From: Bilabrum cf. latius
Lineage: Eukaryota > Bigyra: Bicosoecida > Bigyra > Bicosoecida
Direction of reading: 5' to 3'
Length of the DNA stretch: 64,000 nt
NCBI GenBank assembly: GCA_965178125.1
Contig: OZ237744.1
Location: 1,240,001-1,304,000 of the forward strand
This document shows positions 23,690 through 35,376 of the stretch, one piece after another. The translations under genes were made by a program, and so were the position numbers. Every line of letters begins with the position of its first letter. Position 1 is the first letter of the stretch. Below the pieces are notes generated by a model, which worked only from the letters and a program-made list of their open reading frames with translations, was not told where the DNA came from and did no database searches.

Positions 23690-24197
23690 TGCAGGCAGTG
23701 GTAGTGGCAGCCTGGGGACTGACAGAGGGTGTTTCATGGCATGACGCGGACGGATTTGATTCTCGATTTTCTCTGTCAGCAACAGCGAATCTCTATGTGT
23801 AGCACCAGCGCTGCGTATTCGCAGCAACTGCATCAGTTTGGCTCAAAGCCGCTGACCAAGTCACGATCGATCCACCTCGGGCTTTCTGATAGGTTTTCTC
23901 AAGCTGGACTCTAACGCTTCTCCTCCTGCATGTCCGCTCCACCTTTGTAGGCTGATTGTAGCATCCGGTTTAAAGTTTCTAGCTTGCCGCTGGTCAATCA
24001 GCACGCTAGCGGCAGGCCCCCAAAGCCGTTCGCTTCCGGAAGTCTGCCAGTGGCGGTGACGACTGCCCGCACCATGCTGAATGGACAGGACTGGCACGGT
24101 ATCCACAATTGCCTCTTGTGAAGGCAGCACCCTGCGCTAGGCTCGTCATACTATCTAGTTATATATTTCAAGTTGTTGACACAGCACAATTACTTCA
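23690..24197. other. Spacer upstream of the OsmC-pirin gene, no gene seen
   Basis: 508 bases between the EMC4 stop and the next ATG. Short frames only, none resembling a family. Presumably the EMC4 3' end and the promoter of the downstream gene. Confidence 0.5.
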
Positions 24198-25850
24198 ATG
24201 CGTGCTACCAGGTTACTGAGATCGGTGGGTAGGACTCTACGGGTGGATCCATTCTTGCGACCCAGACTGAGCACTTTCCGGCCTTATTAGTGGAGTGGTA
24301 GTAAATGTGCGCAAAATATGTCTGTGCTCGTGTCTACAGATGACGTGGACTCATCAGAGGGAGTGCAGCACTCGCAGTTCTACCAGAGGATATCATCGGG
24401 CAGTCACGTCTTCTTCGCCGACGAACCAGTGTCGTTGGGTGGTGCGGATGAAGCCCCGTCTCCGTACGACATGTTGCTTGGATCTTTGGGGGCGTGCACT
24501 TCAATCACGCTGCAAATGTACGCCAAACGGAAGGGCTTGCCATTGGAGGGCGTGGAAGTAGACCTAGACCATAGCAAAGTGTACAAGGCAGATTGTGAAG
24601 ACTGCGGCAAGCTGTCCGATGATAGTACCACAAAAGGCAGGAAGGGGCCGATGATTGACAGAATCGAGCGCAAGATCCGGCTGATTGGAGATGACCTCAC
24701 AGCAGCTGACAGAAAGAGACTGCTGCAGATCGCCAACGCCTGCCCCGTGCACAAGACCCTGGTGGCAGGGGCAGCCGTCGTAACAACTGAAAATACTGAG
24801 GCCGCCTCTGCCTCCAAGAGCGGGGGCAATCACCCGCTGCGGCAGGCCGTAGTGTCCGAATCTCACACGACGGCGGGCCACCATCTTGTCCCCGACGACC
24901 CGGACTCGATCGTGGTTCGGAGGGCTCTTCCCCAGCGTGAGATCCGATCGTGCGGCCCATTCGTGTTCCTCGACCACTTCGGGCCCGTGGACCTGGATAG
25001 GCAGGCGCCGGTCGACGTGGGCCCGCACCCGCACATTGGGCTGTGCACGCTGACGTACCTCTACTCGGGGGCCATCCTGCACAGGGACTCCACGGGGGCG
25101 CAGCAGCCCATCTTGCCAGGGGCGGCCAACTGGATGGTGGCGGGCCGCGGCGTGGTGCACAGCGAGCGGGGCGAGGAGGCGGCTCACCTCGTGGAGCAGG
25201 GGCCTGACGGGCGCCGCACCGCCCACGGTCTGCAGCTGTGGGTGGCACTCCCCAGGGAACAAGAGGACGTGGAGCCCTCCTTCCACCACGTGGCCAAAGA
25301 GGACCTCCCGGTCATCGCCTGCGATGCAGAGTCTCGGTCAGGCGCCCCCGCGGCTGGGAGCGAGGGAACAGTGGCCCGGTTGGTGGCCGGGGAGGCAATG
25401 GGGGTGCGCTCCCCGGTGCCCGTGCACTCGCCCATGTTCCTCGTGGACCTGCAGCTGCCCAGCAGCGGGTGGTTCCGGTTTGAGCTGCCGGCCGGCCAGG
25501 AGGCGGCCGTGTATGTAGCCAAGGGCGCGGTGCAGGTGGGGGGCGAGCGGGCGCAGGCAGCCACCGGGGACATCCTGGTGATGCGGGCGCCGGAGGATGG
25601 CAAGGGTGAGGAGGAGGCCACCCAGGTGCAGATCAGGTCGCCGGGCCCCGCCCGGGTGGCTATCTTGGGCGGTGCTGCGCTGCCGGAGCCGAGGTCTATG
25701 ATGTGGAATTTCGTCTCGGCCAGCAAGGAGAAGGTTCAGCGGGCGGCCCAGGCCTGGGAGGAGGGTGACGAGTCGCAGTTTCCGCAGGTGCCCGGGGAGG
25801 AAGGGCAGCCCAGGCTCATGATGAAGAAGCTCGCCGGTGGGAGGAAGTGA
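24198..25850 (+). CDS. OsmC-like domain fused to pirin, with presequence
   Basis: A single exon of 550 residues ending at TGA. The first 30 residues (MRATRLLRSVGRTLRVDPFL...) are Arg-rich and acid-poor, like a mitochondrial presequence. They connect in frame to the body only if the TAG at 24288 is sense; otherwise translation would begin at ATG 24318. Residues about 50-200 are an OsmC/Ohr domain (YhfA-like) with both redox cysteines, in LGACTSITLQMYAKRKG and NACPVHKTL. Residues about 215-540 are pirin: FLDHFGP, metal ligands HPH and HSE, WMVAGRGVVHSE and GLQLWVALP, then a second cupin with ILGGAALPEP. OsmC proteins reduce organic peroxides; pirins are Fe-binding cupins, some with quercetinase activity. 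The fusion suggests linked oxidative-stress functions (inference). Confidence 0.92.
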
Positions 25851-26109
25851 GAGTGAGTGGTTGTGGGAGTAGGGGGGGAGGCTGGGGGAGGTGGGGTGAT
25901 TATCTCGGTGACTGATCTCGGGGCTCTTGCGATAAATTTGGTCAAGCACAATAACACCGCAAGTTCAAGTTGGTGGACAGTCTTTCGCCCCGGCACCGCC
26001 AGCCACCCGAGCGTGCTCCGAATCTATAGATCCGGAACCTCTTTGACTTCGCAGTGCTGGATTTGCGCTACATATTAGTCCCTTCCGTGGCACGCTTCAA
26101 GGATTTAAT

Positions 26110-28525
26110 ATGTTTTCATCCGTGATACTTCTTCTAGGACTTGGCTCCGTGTATGCTTACAACAGTAAGGCTGTTTGTAACCTGCATCTGGATCTTGTCA
26201 TTCTAGTCGTCTGTCTTTTACTACACAGAGTAGCGCCTTGTCATATTGTTTATTTCGTACTTGGCATTTTCTCTGATAGAATGGTATTGTTAGCCGCAGC
26301 ACGACATTGAGTGTAGTTGCCTATCAATTCAGAATGCTGCCTCGCCTTACCGAATTAAACGATCGTTGGTACTGCAGACGGGCCGCAGTACCAGCTGCCT
26401 CCCGCGGGAGTGTCAAGCTGGTGCATTGATGATCTATGCGGGCTGCTTGATCTGTGTTATGCAGACCAAATCGAAGATGTTGCTGATGCCATGATTTCTA
26501 GTGGCATGGCAAAGCTGTGGACGGGTGGTGTCCGTCCAACCTGGCTTGTCGATGACTGCTTCCAGTCTCCAGAGCTCCAGAATGGGACTGGAAAACCATA
26601 GGCCGATCCATCGCGCTTTCCGAACGGGATGGCACCAGTTTCGGACCATCTTCATGCCAAGGGCATCGATATCATCCTGTACACTTCCATCGGAACCAAG
26701 ACGTGAGCCTCTCAGCTGTATTGCTTCCTTGCCGGTGATCGTTGCGACGGACGCGGCGGCTACTAGCAGGGGCATCGACATTCTATCGGCGACTGCCGTG
26801 GTGCACATGCAGCCACCGCAGGAGGCGGAGGAGGAGGAGGAGGCATTCGTGCACCTTACCCCTCTCGGTGCTTTCACACGCGCCCATTCATTCCGTTTTT
26901 TTTTTGCTGCGTATTACAGGTGCAAGGGAGACCGCCCGGCCAGTTTCGGCCGCGAGCAGCTGTGGGCAGAGACATACCTGCAAGACATGAAGGCCGACGG
27001 GATCAAGTGCGACAACTGCAACCGGCCGAGCGGGCACTCGGACAAGGACTTGTTCCTGAATTTCAGCCGAGTGATCAATGCCACGGGAGAGCGCATCGGC
27101 AAGCAGCCCGGTTTCTTCCTGTGCGAGTGGGGCGACGAGGAGCCCTGGCTCGGGTGGGGGGGCGAGGCAGGCCAGCAGTACAGAGTGGCTGGGGATCATG
27201 TGAGCAAGGCTTTCATCAAGGACGTTCGTGCAAATGCATCGTCACGTTGCGTCCTTCGTACATATTCACCTCGAGGACCGGTCCTTCGTATATATTTTCG
27301 AGGACCGGCGCACGGTATGACTGCAGCTCCACACCGCTAACTCTCCCACCACGCACCCACCTCCGCGTATCACCCCCCTCTACAGATCCCTGTGTGGACG
27401 CTGCAGCTGGCGCGAGCCATCGAGATGGGTCTGCAGCGGGCCGGGCTGGACACCACCCCCCTCGCTCGGGGCGGCACATAGACACAGGGCCCCCTGTCCC
27501 GCCTCGCCGCCCGCTCGGCCAGGGCACACATGGCTGTCGCGGGGCTGGCCGCTCAAGTCGGCAGGGGCGACGCACAGCTCGGGGCACAGCTGGCGGCGGC
27601 TCTGGGGGTGCCGGAGGAGGAGCTGCGGCGGCGGGCTGTGCTTGTCCATGGGGCGCGGCTGGGCGTGGGTGAGGCTGGTCATGCCGCAGACGTGTCGGCA
27701 CTGGGCGGACTGGTGCAAGGGCTCAGCCTAGCACAGATGGAGGAGGCCGCTGGGCTGGCAGGGGCTGCAGTGCTTCCCACGGTGGATGCTTTCCTGGAGC
27801 AGGACGCAGAGCTGAGGAGAGGGTCAGGGAACAAGAGGGGCCTGGCGCACGCCATCGGCAGCACTACTCGTTCCTGGGCCGTGTCGTCGTCACCGTCGTC
27901 GTCGTTGAGCGGCGACTCGACCCAGAGCCAGAGCCAGAGCCAGGGTACTGGTGGGCTGGGGACTACGTTCGGCAAGGGCACCGGCGAGATCATCGAGTTC
28001 ATGCCCAACGTGACGGGGTACAACAAGAGATACGCGTACACGGACCCGGACTACCTGGAGACGATGTTGTGGTTCCTGACTGACTACCACGACTCGGTGG
28101 CCGAGATGACCTTCTGGTCCCTCTGGGGGGGACCCATGATCATGGCCACGGACCCAAGGAACATGACCGCGCAGAAGCAGTCCATCGTCTTAAACGAGGA
28201 CGCACTGGCAGTGGCCCGTGATGATGCCCTCCTCCTGCCCACCCTCCAGTTCAGGGACCAGGCCCGGGGCACAGAGGCATGGAGCCGGCCCATGGGCAAC
28301 GGGGACTTCGCGGTGGTGCTCTTCAACTCGAATTTCGGGGGGAACAGCACCAGCGTGTCGCTGCCCCTGCAGGACATCAAGGGCTGGCCGTCCGGCGTGG
28401 CGAGCGCGACGGGGAAAGACCTGTGGGCGCACTCATCCGTCGGCACGGTGCAGTCGGAGTGGACAGCAAGCCTGCCCTCGCACGGTGTTTCCTACGTGAG
28501 GCTGACTCCGGCGAAGGAAGCATGA
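26110..28525 (+). CDS. Secreted alpha-galactosidase, glycoside hydrolase family 27
   Basis: Exons 26110-26164, 26378-26702, 26920-27199 and 27386-28525 give about 599 residues ending at TGA; TAGs lie at 26599 and 27479. Residues 1-17 (MFSSVILLLGLGSVYAY) form a signal peptide. LVDDCFQ, then G-K-P-(TAG)-ADPSRFPNGM matches the family LQADPxRFPxGM motif, so TAG stands for Gln93. KCDNC holds the nucleophile Asp158 and RVAGD the acid/base Asp219. Their spacing of 61 residues equals that of human GLA (170/231). TDPDYLE and WSLWGGPMIMATDPR follow as in the family. A Ser/Ala-rich insertion of about 170 residues separates the acid/base region from DPDYLE, where GLA has about 20. The enzyme hydrolyses terminal alpha-galactosides outside the cell or in a lytic compartment. 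Confidence 0.93.
27251..27308 (+). repeat. Imperfect tandem duplication in the third GH27 intron
   Basis: Two adjacent copies of about 30 and 28 bases both begin gtccttcgta and end cgaggaccg. They lie wholly within the intron 27200-27385. Confidence 0.8.
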
Positions 28526-29277
28526 GCTGCAATGGTATTGAGAGGAATTGGCGTGTGCGTACGGCTAGGCGGCAGGGCGCAACAGGTGGACCTCGGGAGG
28601 ACCCGCGAGGCAAGTCTCCCGGTCGCTCGAGTACGAGTAGTTGTAGCACTTCGCTAGCGCCCCAGCCCCTATGGGCGCTTGGGCTGCGACTGCGAGGGTT
28701 TGGCATCAAATTATTAATGCTGCGCTCGTGCTGGCTATGTACTACGACTTGAAGCCGCCCTACATGGATGGCGATTCATTTTTTGGGTGCACTAGCAACA
28801 GCGTTCTCGCCATGCACTTCTGTGACCAGCAATCGCCTACTCGATTTTTCCGGCTACCAGCAGTGAAGAAAGCAACGTATTATATAATTGAAGGAACCAC
28901 GAATACGTGGGATCGTTGTGTAATGGGCCGTGCTGCATTCGAAGTGCCTGTTCTCGATTGGCCGACTGACTCATCGGATCATCATGATGAGAGGAATATC
29001 CAATAATAAGATTCAGTACAGAGCATGATGGGAGGTGCACTACGGATCAACTACCCACGTGCACACTGAACGGTACACGTTTAGTGCGATCACGTGGATA
29101 GTGTACCCGGCACTGATTTGCATCTCGCCCCACGCCACGGAGAGTCGACCCCAGGAATGTTCCCAGTTTTATTGCGGGCACTGGTTTCAAGCCCCTGTGA
29201 CGCGACGTAGGATCTTCGTGCATGAGTAGAAAAATCCGCATACTTGCGCTTGAGCGCTGCAGCAGAGCAGGAGGAGA
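28526..29277. other. Spacer between converging GH27 and MCAT genes, no gene seen
   Basis: 752 bases holding the two 3' ends. Frames up to 110 codons exist but have low-GC, unlike codon use and no recognisable motif. No tRNA-like cloverleaf was apparent by eye. Confidence 0.5.
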
Positions 29278-30843
29278 TCACCTGAATTCTCGTAGAAACT
29301 CTGCCATACCCTTGTCGCTGTCTCCTAACTGCACCACGCGCACGTCCGGCCACCGCTCTTTCCGAGAGGAAAACCGGACCGTCTGCTGGGCGAGCGCCCC
29401 GCACACGCCTCCCGAGCCCAGCTCGAGAAACAGCACCTCCCGCTGCGGCTCGCCCTCGCCCTTGGCATTGCCCTCGCTTCCCGTTCCAGTATCAGCCACC
29501 TTTCCCCCGGCCAGGCCCAACGCTGTCTCTAGGCACTCGGTGAAGCGCACCGGAGCCACAGCCTGCAGCACGGCCAGCTCGGCCAGCTCAACGGGCTGCG
29601 TCACCGGCTGGGCAGTCACGTTGCTGATCAGCGGGGCCTCTGTGGCCAGCTCGAGGAGAGGACAGAGGCCCGAATCCATCCCCCGCCGCCTCAAGCTGTC
29701 CGGTGTCCACGCCTCTGTTCCCTGGAGCGACTCCGGGTCCAGGTGGAGCCTCCCCGCCCAGCCCTCCGCGTGGGCCCCCTCGATCACGCGCAGAACAGCC
29801 GCCCTCTCCCCCCCCGTGAGGGCACCTTCCTCCGGACCGCCCTCCCATGGACCCAGCAGGCCTGAGACCGGAGGATGCACCGGTCCCGGCCCCGCCTCGT
29901 CTTGCCCAGCGCTCCCTGCTCCTGGGCCCGCTGGCCAAGCCCGCATGGCCGCGGCGAGTACGAAGGAGGCAGACCGCATGGCGGGCGTGTGGAAGGGCGC
30001 GCTGACCTCCAGCTCGGTGGCTCGGCGGGCCCACTTGTGTTCCCTGAGGTGGTCTGCCGCCTGCTGCACGCAGGCCCGAGTGCCGCTGATCACCACCTGC
30101 GCAGGGCTGTTGAGATTCGCGGCCCACACGCCCCGCAGAGGGGTCGATTGGTTCGACCTGCGGACCTGGTCGCATGCATCGTGCACGGCATCCACGAATG
30201 ACTGGCCTCCCGAGCCACTGGCAGCTTGTTTTACCCTCCTGGGATCAGCGGTGAGGGCCATCATGCAGACATCGTCGCCCATGAGCCTGCCCGCTGCCTG
30301 CATGGCCCGGCCGCGCAAGCGAAGGAGCTGCGCTATCGCTGTGGTGTCCGCCTCAGACTACGTGGCCATCGCTGCAAATTCACCGACTGAGTGGCCAAGG
30401 AGAGACGCATACTGGATCCCCGAGCCGCTCCTCGCCGATACACCAATCTCCTTCCGCAGCACCGCCAGCGTTGCCATCGAATGTGCAAATAATGCTGGTT
30501 GGGTAATCTCGGTCTGCCTGAGTTCTTCCTGCGGTGTAAGATGCGCTGCTGTCAATCAATGCAATGTCGTGGTGCAAATGCTGGAGGACTGGCATGCTAC
30601 GTTACACTCTGCTGGTCTCACTGCTGAGCCATCGAACATGATTCTCGACAGAAACATCTGCAAAGCATCGTCAACTTCCTCGAGCACCTAACGCGCAGCA
30701 GGGAATGACTGCGCAAGGTCCTTGCACATGCCGGGGCGCTGGGAGCCCTGTCCGGGGAACGCCAGGATTGCCGTGTGCGCGTATCGGAAGCCAATCCTTG
30801 GCATGGTTTGCATTCGTCTTTGAATAAGCCGCCGTAGAATCAT
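29278..30843 (-). CDS. Malonyl-CoA:acyl-carrier-protein transacylase, organellar
   Basis: Exons 30622-30843 and 29278-30528 give 490 residues ending at TGA; TAGs lie at 30688 and 30358. The N-terminus MILRRLIQRRMQTMPRIGFR is an Arg-rich presequence. Motifs: FPGQGSQ, TEITQPALFAHS, nucleophile Ser121 in GHSVG, RLRGRAMQ and catalytic His254 in FHTP. A low-complexity insertion of about 80 residues sits after the His motif, making it longer than bacterial FabD (about 310). The enzyme loads malonyl groups on ACP in type II fatty-acid synthesis, here probably mitochondrial or plastid. The TAG at 30358 lies between EFAAMAT and the helix leading to RLRGRAMQ, so termination there would remove half the enzyme including the His. 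Next to ATP-citrate lyase on the same strand. Confidence 0.92.
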
Positions 30844-31212
30844 AATGAAGCTCTCATCGTAACGGACTATGCTGCTGGAGGACCGACACAAACCAAACCG
30901 GAAGCTTTTCCCCAGTCTGGGGGGGTTCGTCCGAATACAGGTACTCCATTGATATGAACAAGCTTCTATCGACAGTGCAACATCGATGCAAAAAAAGAGC
31001 TCAGCAGCCCTCCACATAGACACACGGGAGGCAGGCATCGAGTGCCGCCTCCCAAGGCACCGCTGCAGACGATCGACTCGACCGGAGCAGAACCTCGACG
31101 CAACGCTAACAAAATGGACACACGCGGAGACACTGCACCAAAACTAGTACCGGCGCCCCGCACCCGCCACAGGCGGGCCCCCTATGCTCGCGCGCACGCA
31201 AGCACGCGCGCA
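30844..31212. other. Spacer between MCAT and ATP-citrate lyase, no gene seen
   Basis: 369 bases between the 3' end of ATP-citrate lyase and the MCAT start, both on the minus strand. No supported gene or RNA. It should contain the MCAT promoter. Confidence 0.5.
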
Positions 31213-34200
31213 TCACACCCCGTCCCCGTCATCCGCCAGCATCTCGCTGACGTACGCGATGTCCTCCGTGGGGTGCCTGTAGAGCCCCTGCTTGAGCCTC
31301 TTCTGGTCCAGGAAGTGCCCCATGAGCCCGATGGACCTCCCCAGCACGAAGAGCCCGTTCAGGCACCCGTTGGAGATCACCTCGTCGGCCTCCTCCTTGG
31401 AGAAAGCCCCGCAGCACCGCATGAGGTCCACGAAGCACACCGCGATGCACCCGTCCACGTTGAGGATGAGGTTGGGCTTCTTCTTCGTGGTCTTCTCCTC
31501 CACATGCAGCGCGAAATCGAGCACGGGGCACTCGGGGAAGTGCTCCTGCGCGTACTCCTTCACGATCTCCACCCTCTTGTCGGGGTTGTGGATGCTCTTG
31601 ACCTTGTGCCCGATGCCCATGATCAGCTTGTGCTGCTTGCGCATCTCCGAGACGAACCCGCCCGGAGTCAGGCCCCGGTCGTACGCCTGGCTGAACTGCT
31701 TGGCTGCCCCGTCCAAGGCTCCACCGAACCTGGGCCCGATGGTCAGCAGCCCAGATGCCAGGGAAGAGATGAGATCCTTGCCCGCGCGAGCCGCCACGAT
31801 GGTGTTGTGGGCCCCCGCCACCGCGGGCCCGTGGTCGGCCGTGACCATGAGCACCATCTCGATGAACTTGGTGGCATACGGGGGCAGCCTCCTCTTGAAC
31901 CAGAGCAGCGACAGCACGCCCCCGATGCCCAGGTCCTCCTTGAACACGTCCGAAATCTTCATGCCGGCGTACTTGAGCTCCTCGCCGCGCTCGTCGCTGA
32001 TCGTAGACACGAAGGCGGCCGGCTTGCGGATCAGCCCGAGCTGCTTGGCCCAGTGGTAGTCCATGGGCAGCTGCGGGGGCGTGATCTCGGGCCCCTCCAC
32101 CACCGTGCCGTCCGCCACCAGGGACTGGAACGTGTCCCCGATCTTCACGGCGAAGTCGTTGAAGTTCTCGGGCACCACCGCGCCCGCCTTGCGGAGGGCC
32201 TCGTTCTTGGCGTCTGCCGTCTGGGCGGCCGAGCCAGCGAGGGCGCCTGCGTGCCCGAACTGCACCTCGAAGGGGAAGATCTTGGCGCAGGTGCCGATGC
32301 ACCACGCGATCACGGGCTTGGTGATGCGACCCTCCTCGATGGCCTTGGCCACCGCGTACTCGTCCGTGCCGCCCACCTCGCCCAGCAACACCATCATCTT
32401 GCAGTTGGGGTTGCGCTGGTACCGCATGAGGTGGTCGATGAACCTGCTGCCGGGGTACCTGTCTCCTCCGATGGCAACGCCCTCGCACACGCCGTCGGCG
32501 TGCTTGGCCATGATGTTGTTGAGCTCGTTGCTCATGCCTCCGCTCTTGCTCACGTAGCACACGCTGCCAGGGCGGTACAGCTTGGACGCCACGATGTTGT
32601 CGATCATGCCACCAGTGTTGCCGATCTTGAAGCAGCCGGGCTTGATGCCGCCCACAGTGGCCGGTCCGATCACCGACACGCCCTTGTCGTCGGCTGCCTG
32701 GATCAGCTCGCGCGAGTAGTGCTCGGGCACGCCCTCGGCGATGACTGCCAACGTCCGCAGCTGGGGGTATTGCAGCGCCTCCATGGAGACCTTGTGCGCT
32801 GACCGGAGGGACGCGAAGTTCACCAGCACGTCCACCTCGGGGTGCTTGGCGCACGCGTCCCCGATGTCCCTGTACACGGGAATCATCACCTGCTCCTGGC
32901 CCCAGTAGAACTGCTGCATGTGCTGGCCCCCGAACGGGTACAGGATGGCGGCCACGGAGGGGGTCTCTCGCCTGCACAGAAAGTCGAAGTCAAGCATGCC
33001 CTGCACGGCCCGCAGCTGCATCCCGTACACGAAGGCCCGGGTCTTGCGGCTGAACAGGTCCCACGGGCCGCTCACCGTCCGTCTCTCCAGCTCCTCCGCA
33101 GACCGCTCGTCTCCGAGCGCCTCGGCACCCTCGGAACCGGCCGCACCCGAGCCCGCCGCGGCCGCTGCGTCGTCCCCACTCGATGGCTGCCTCTCCATGT
33201 CGGCCCGCTCGGCGGACCCCAGAGACAGCGCCGATCCCACGCGGGGCACGCCCCCCGCCGAGGGCCCCGCGATGGCCGCGCACGCCTTGCTGAAGTCCTC
33301 CGCCGTGCCTTCTTTGAGTTCGTCCAGCGCCTTGGGCACGATGGCCGTGATGTGCGTCTCGGGCCCCCGCACGTTGACAGGGACGCCCAGAGTGCGGCCC
33401 AGCTCCCGCATGAGCCGCAGCCCCTCCACGTAGTTGGGGCCTCCGCGGCGCACCCAGATGCTGACCCGGTGCGCGCGCAGCTGCGCCGCGAACCCCCTGA
33501 GGGCCCTCATGATCCCGCGGAATGTCTTGGCCACGTCGGTGAAGTTCGCGATGCCCCCTCCCACGATGAGCACCTTCCCCGCCATGCCGCCCTCCTTGAG
33601 CCGCTCCGTGCCCGGGCGGGTCATCAGCGACAGCACCGTCTTGGCGTACTCGAAGGTGAGCGCCTCGGAGGGAGCGCCAGAGTACTCGCCGTAGTTGGCC
33701 AGCTCCTTGCCGAAGCCAAGGTCGCTGATCGTGTCGGCGTATACAACGGAGGCACCCCCGCCCGCCACCATGGTCCACACCCGGCCCGTGGGGTTGAGCA
33801 CCGTCAGCTTCAAAGAAGACCCCGTCTTGGCGTCCAGGTCTTTGATGTACTGCTCCTCGGGGAGCGGGGGCTTCCCGAAGGACTGGGGGAACGTCAGGTG
33901 GCGCACGCGCATGCCGGCGCCTGCACCGGCACCGGCGCCTGCATCGCCCCCCGCGCCGCTCGCCGCCCCGCCGGCCGGTTGCTCTGGCGCGGGCAAGTGC
34001 TCTGCCCACTAATCCCCGCACACGAACTCGGCGGCCTCGTCAATTTTGGCTGCCATGTCCAGAGGCACCGCCCTGCAGGAGCGAGCATCCCCCTCCCCCT
34101 CCACCAGCAGCACCACCGGGTTGATCTCAAGGTACACAAAGTGCAGCGCGCGGTACAGCTTGAACAGCGCCGCCGTGAACTCGGCGGCTGCGGCCTTCCG

Positions 34201-35278
34201 CACGGGGTCCTTCAGGTCCTGCAGGAGGCCCTCGGCGAGTGTCCCTGCGTCCACATCGACCCCCACGGGCACGTGCATGCGGCGGGCCTTGCTGTCGACA
34301 TCGCCGACATCCACGCCACCCTGCGAGAAAACAGATTGGATGCGAGAGATGGCACGACACTTCAATCTAGTTGGGAATGGGAGCATGTCGGCGGATAGTT
34401 CGGCCGAGAAGCTGCCAGCGGTTGCAGTTGCACTTCCCAAGGAGGCGCAGGCCCGCGCCTGCACCTCCCCTCGTTGCGGCCACACACTGCCGCAGAGACA
34501 CAGGAGAAATGCCACAGTGTCAGGAAAGGAACTTTAGGGATACCACACAGGCATATAGCTCAGCATTGCACGCCATTCAAAGCAACAGGGTGCAGAACAC
34601 CGGCCGATAGTACGGCCGGGGCGGGGAAACAAATTTCCGCTCGGATGACGGAGAGGTAGGCACCCCGGTCCCGCGATTCAAGCTTGTGATGCGTAATTTA
34701 CGCAGTCTAAAGGACAGACAAACCTAACACAAACTGTCTGGTGGCATTTGTTACGACCGAATCACCAGGTTATACCCGAGATGCGGTCTCCGAAATCCAG
34801 TTGCCAACTCAACATGAGATCTTGATGGATTGACCTGTCTTACCTCGTGATGGAACAGAATCTCTTCGCCACTGCGATCAGATTGAATGCAGAGATATAC
34901 TTCATCTTCCTGCTTGTGCGGAACAAACTCCTCGACGAGGAAAGTGTTCAACTTGCCTGTCACGGATTCGACAGTGACATCTTTGTCCGCTCGCTCGGCG
35001 GTCCATGCCTTGGCATCGTCCCATGTAGCATTCAACAAAAGCAGACCGCCTTTTCCGCGACGCTTGATGAGCTGGTCAGGCTTCGCGACCAGCTTGACGC
35101 CATCCTCGAGCAGCCAAGGATTTGCCGCAACGACCGCATCAAAGTCGATGCCGCCTTTGCCATCAGATTTCACCTGCGCGAACCGCTTCGGCAATGTAAT
35201 CTTCCCATCCGAATATTCAGAAAGATGCTGGTGCAGGATTCTCTTTCCATCAACCTCGCGAATAGCACGCTCGGCCAT
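31213..35278 (-). CDS. ACLY: ATP-citrate lyase, single-chain form
   Basis: Exons 34844-35278 and 31213-34320 give 1,180 residues ending at TGA; one TAG at 34009. Order as in animal ACLY: ATP-grasp domain ([26 protein letters not shown]), [13 protein letters not shown] across the splice, YLEINP, CoA-binding [18 protein letters not shown] and [10 protein letters not shown], a low-complexity linker at about residues 420-460, then [20 protein letters not shown], the phosphohistidine in FGHAGA (about His835), and the citrate-synthase-like end [22 protein letters not shown] and [14 protein letters not shown]. The TAG lies in the ATP-grasp to CoA-binding link, where human ACLY has Lys; both flanks match. 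It makes cytosolic acetyl-CoA from citrate. Fusion of the A and B parts differs from the split plant and fungal enzyme. Its 523-base intron is the longest here. Confidence 0.96.
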
Positions 35279-35376
35279 GATTTAAAGTGGGAGTTTGTTT
35301 CTCTGGATAATCAACACGCTACCAATTACAATATATCGGATTTTTTAAAAGCCAAATTCGATTCACGCGCACAGCG

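Noticed and set aside
28526-29277. tRNA or other RNA gene in the largest spacers
   Set aside because: No cloverleaf with a GGTTCGAATCC-like T-arm was visible by eye here or in the other spacers; a covariance search would be needed to exclude it.
29222-30691. Long plus-strand frame of 489 codons
   Set aside because: It is a shadow antisense to the MCAT gene, which has catalytic motifs and a presequence.
31042-34398. Two long plus-strand frames over ATP-citrate lyase
   Set aside because: Antisense shadows of a GC-rich gene with no family match.
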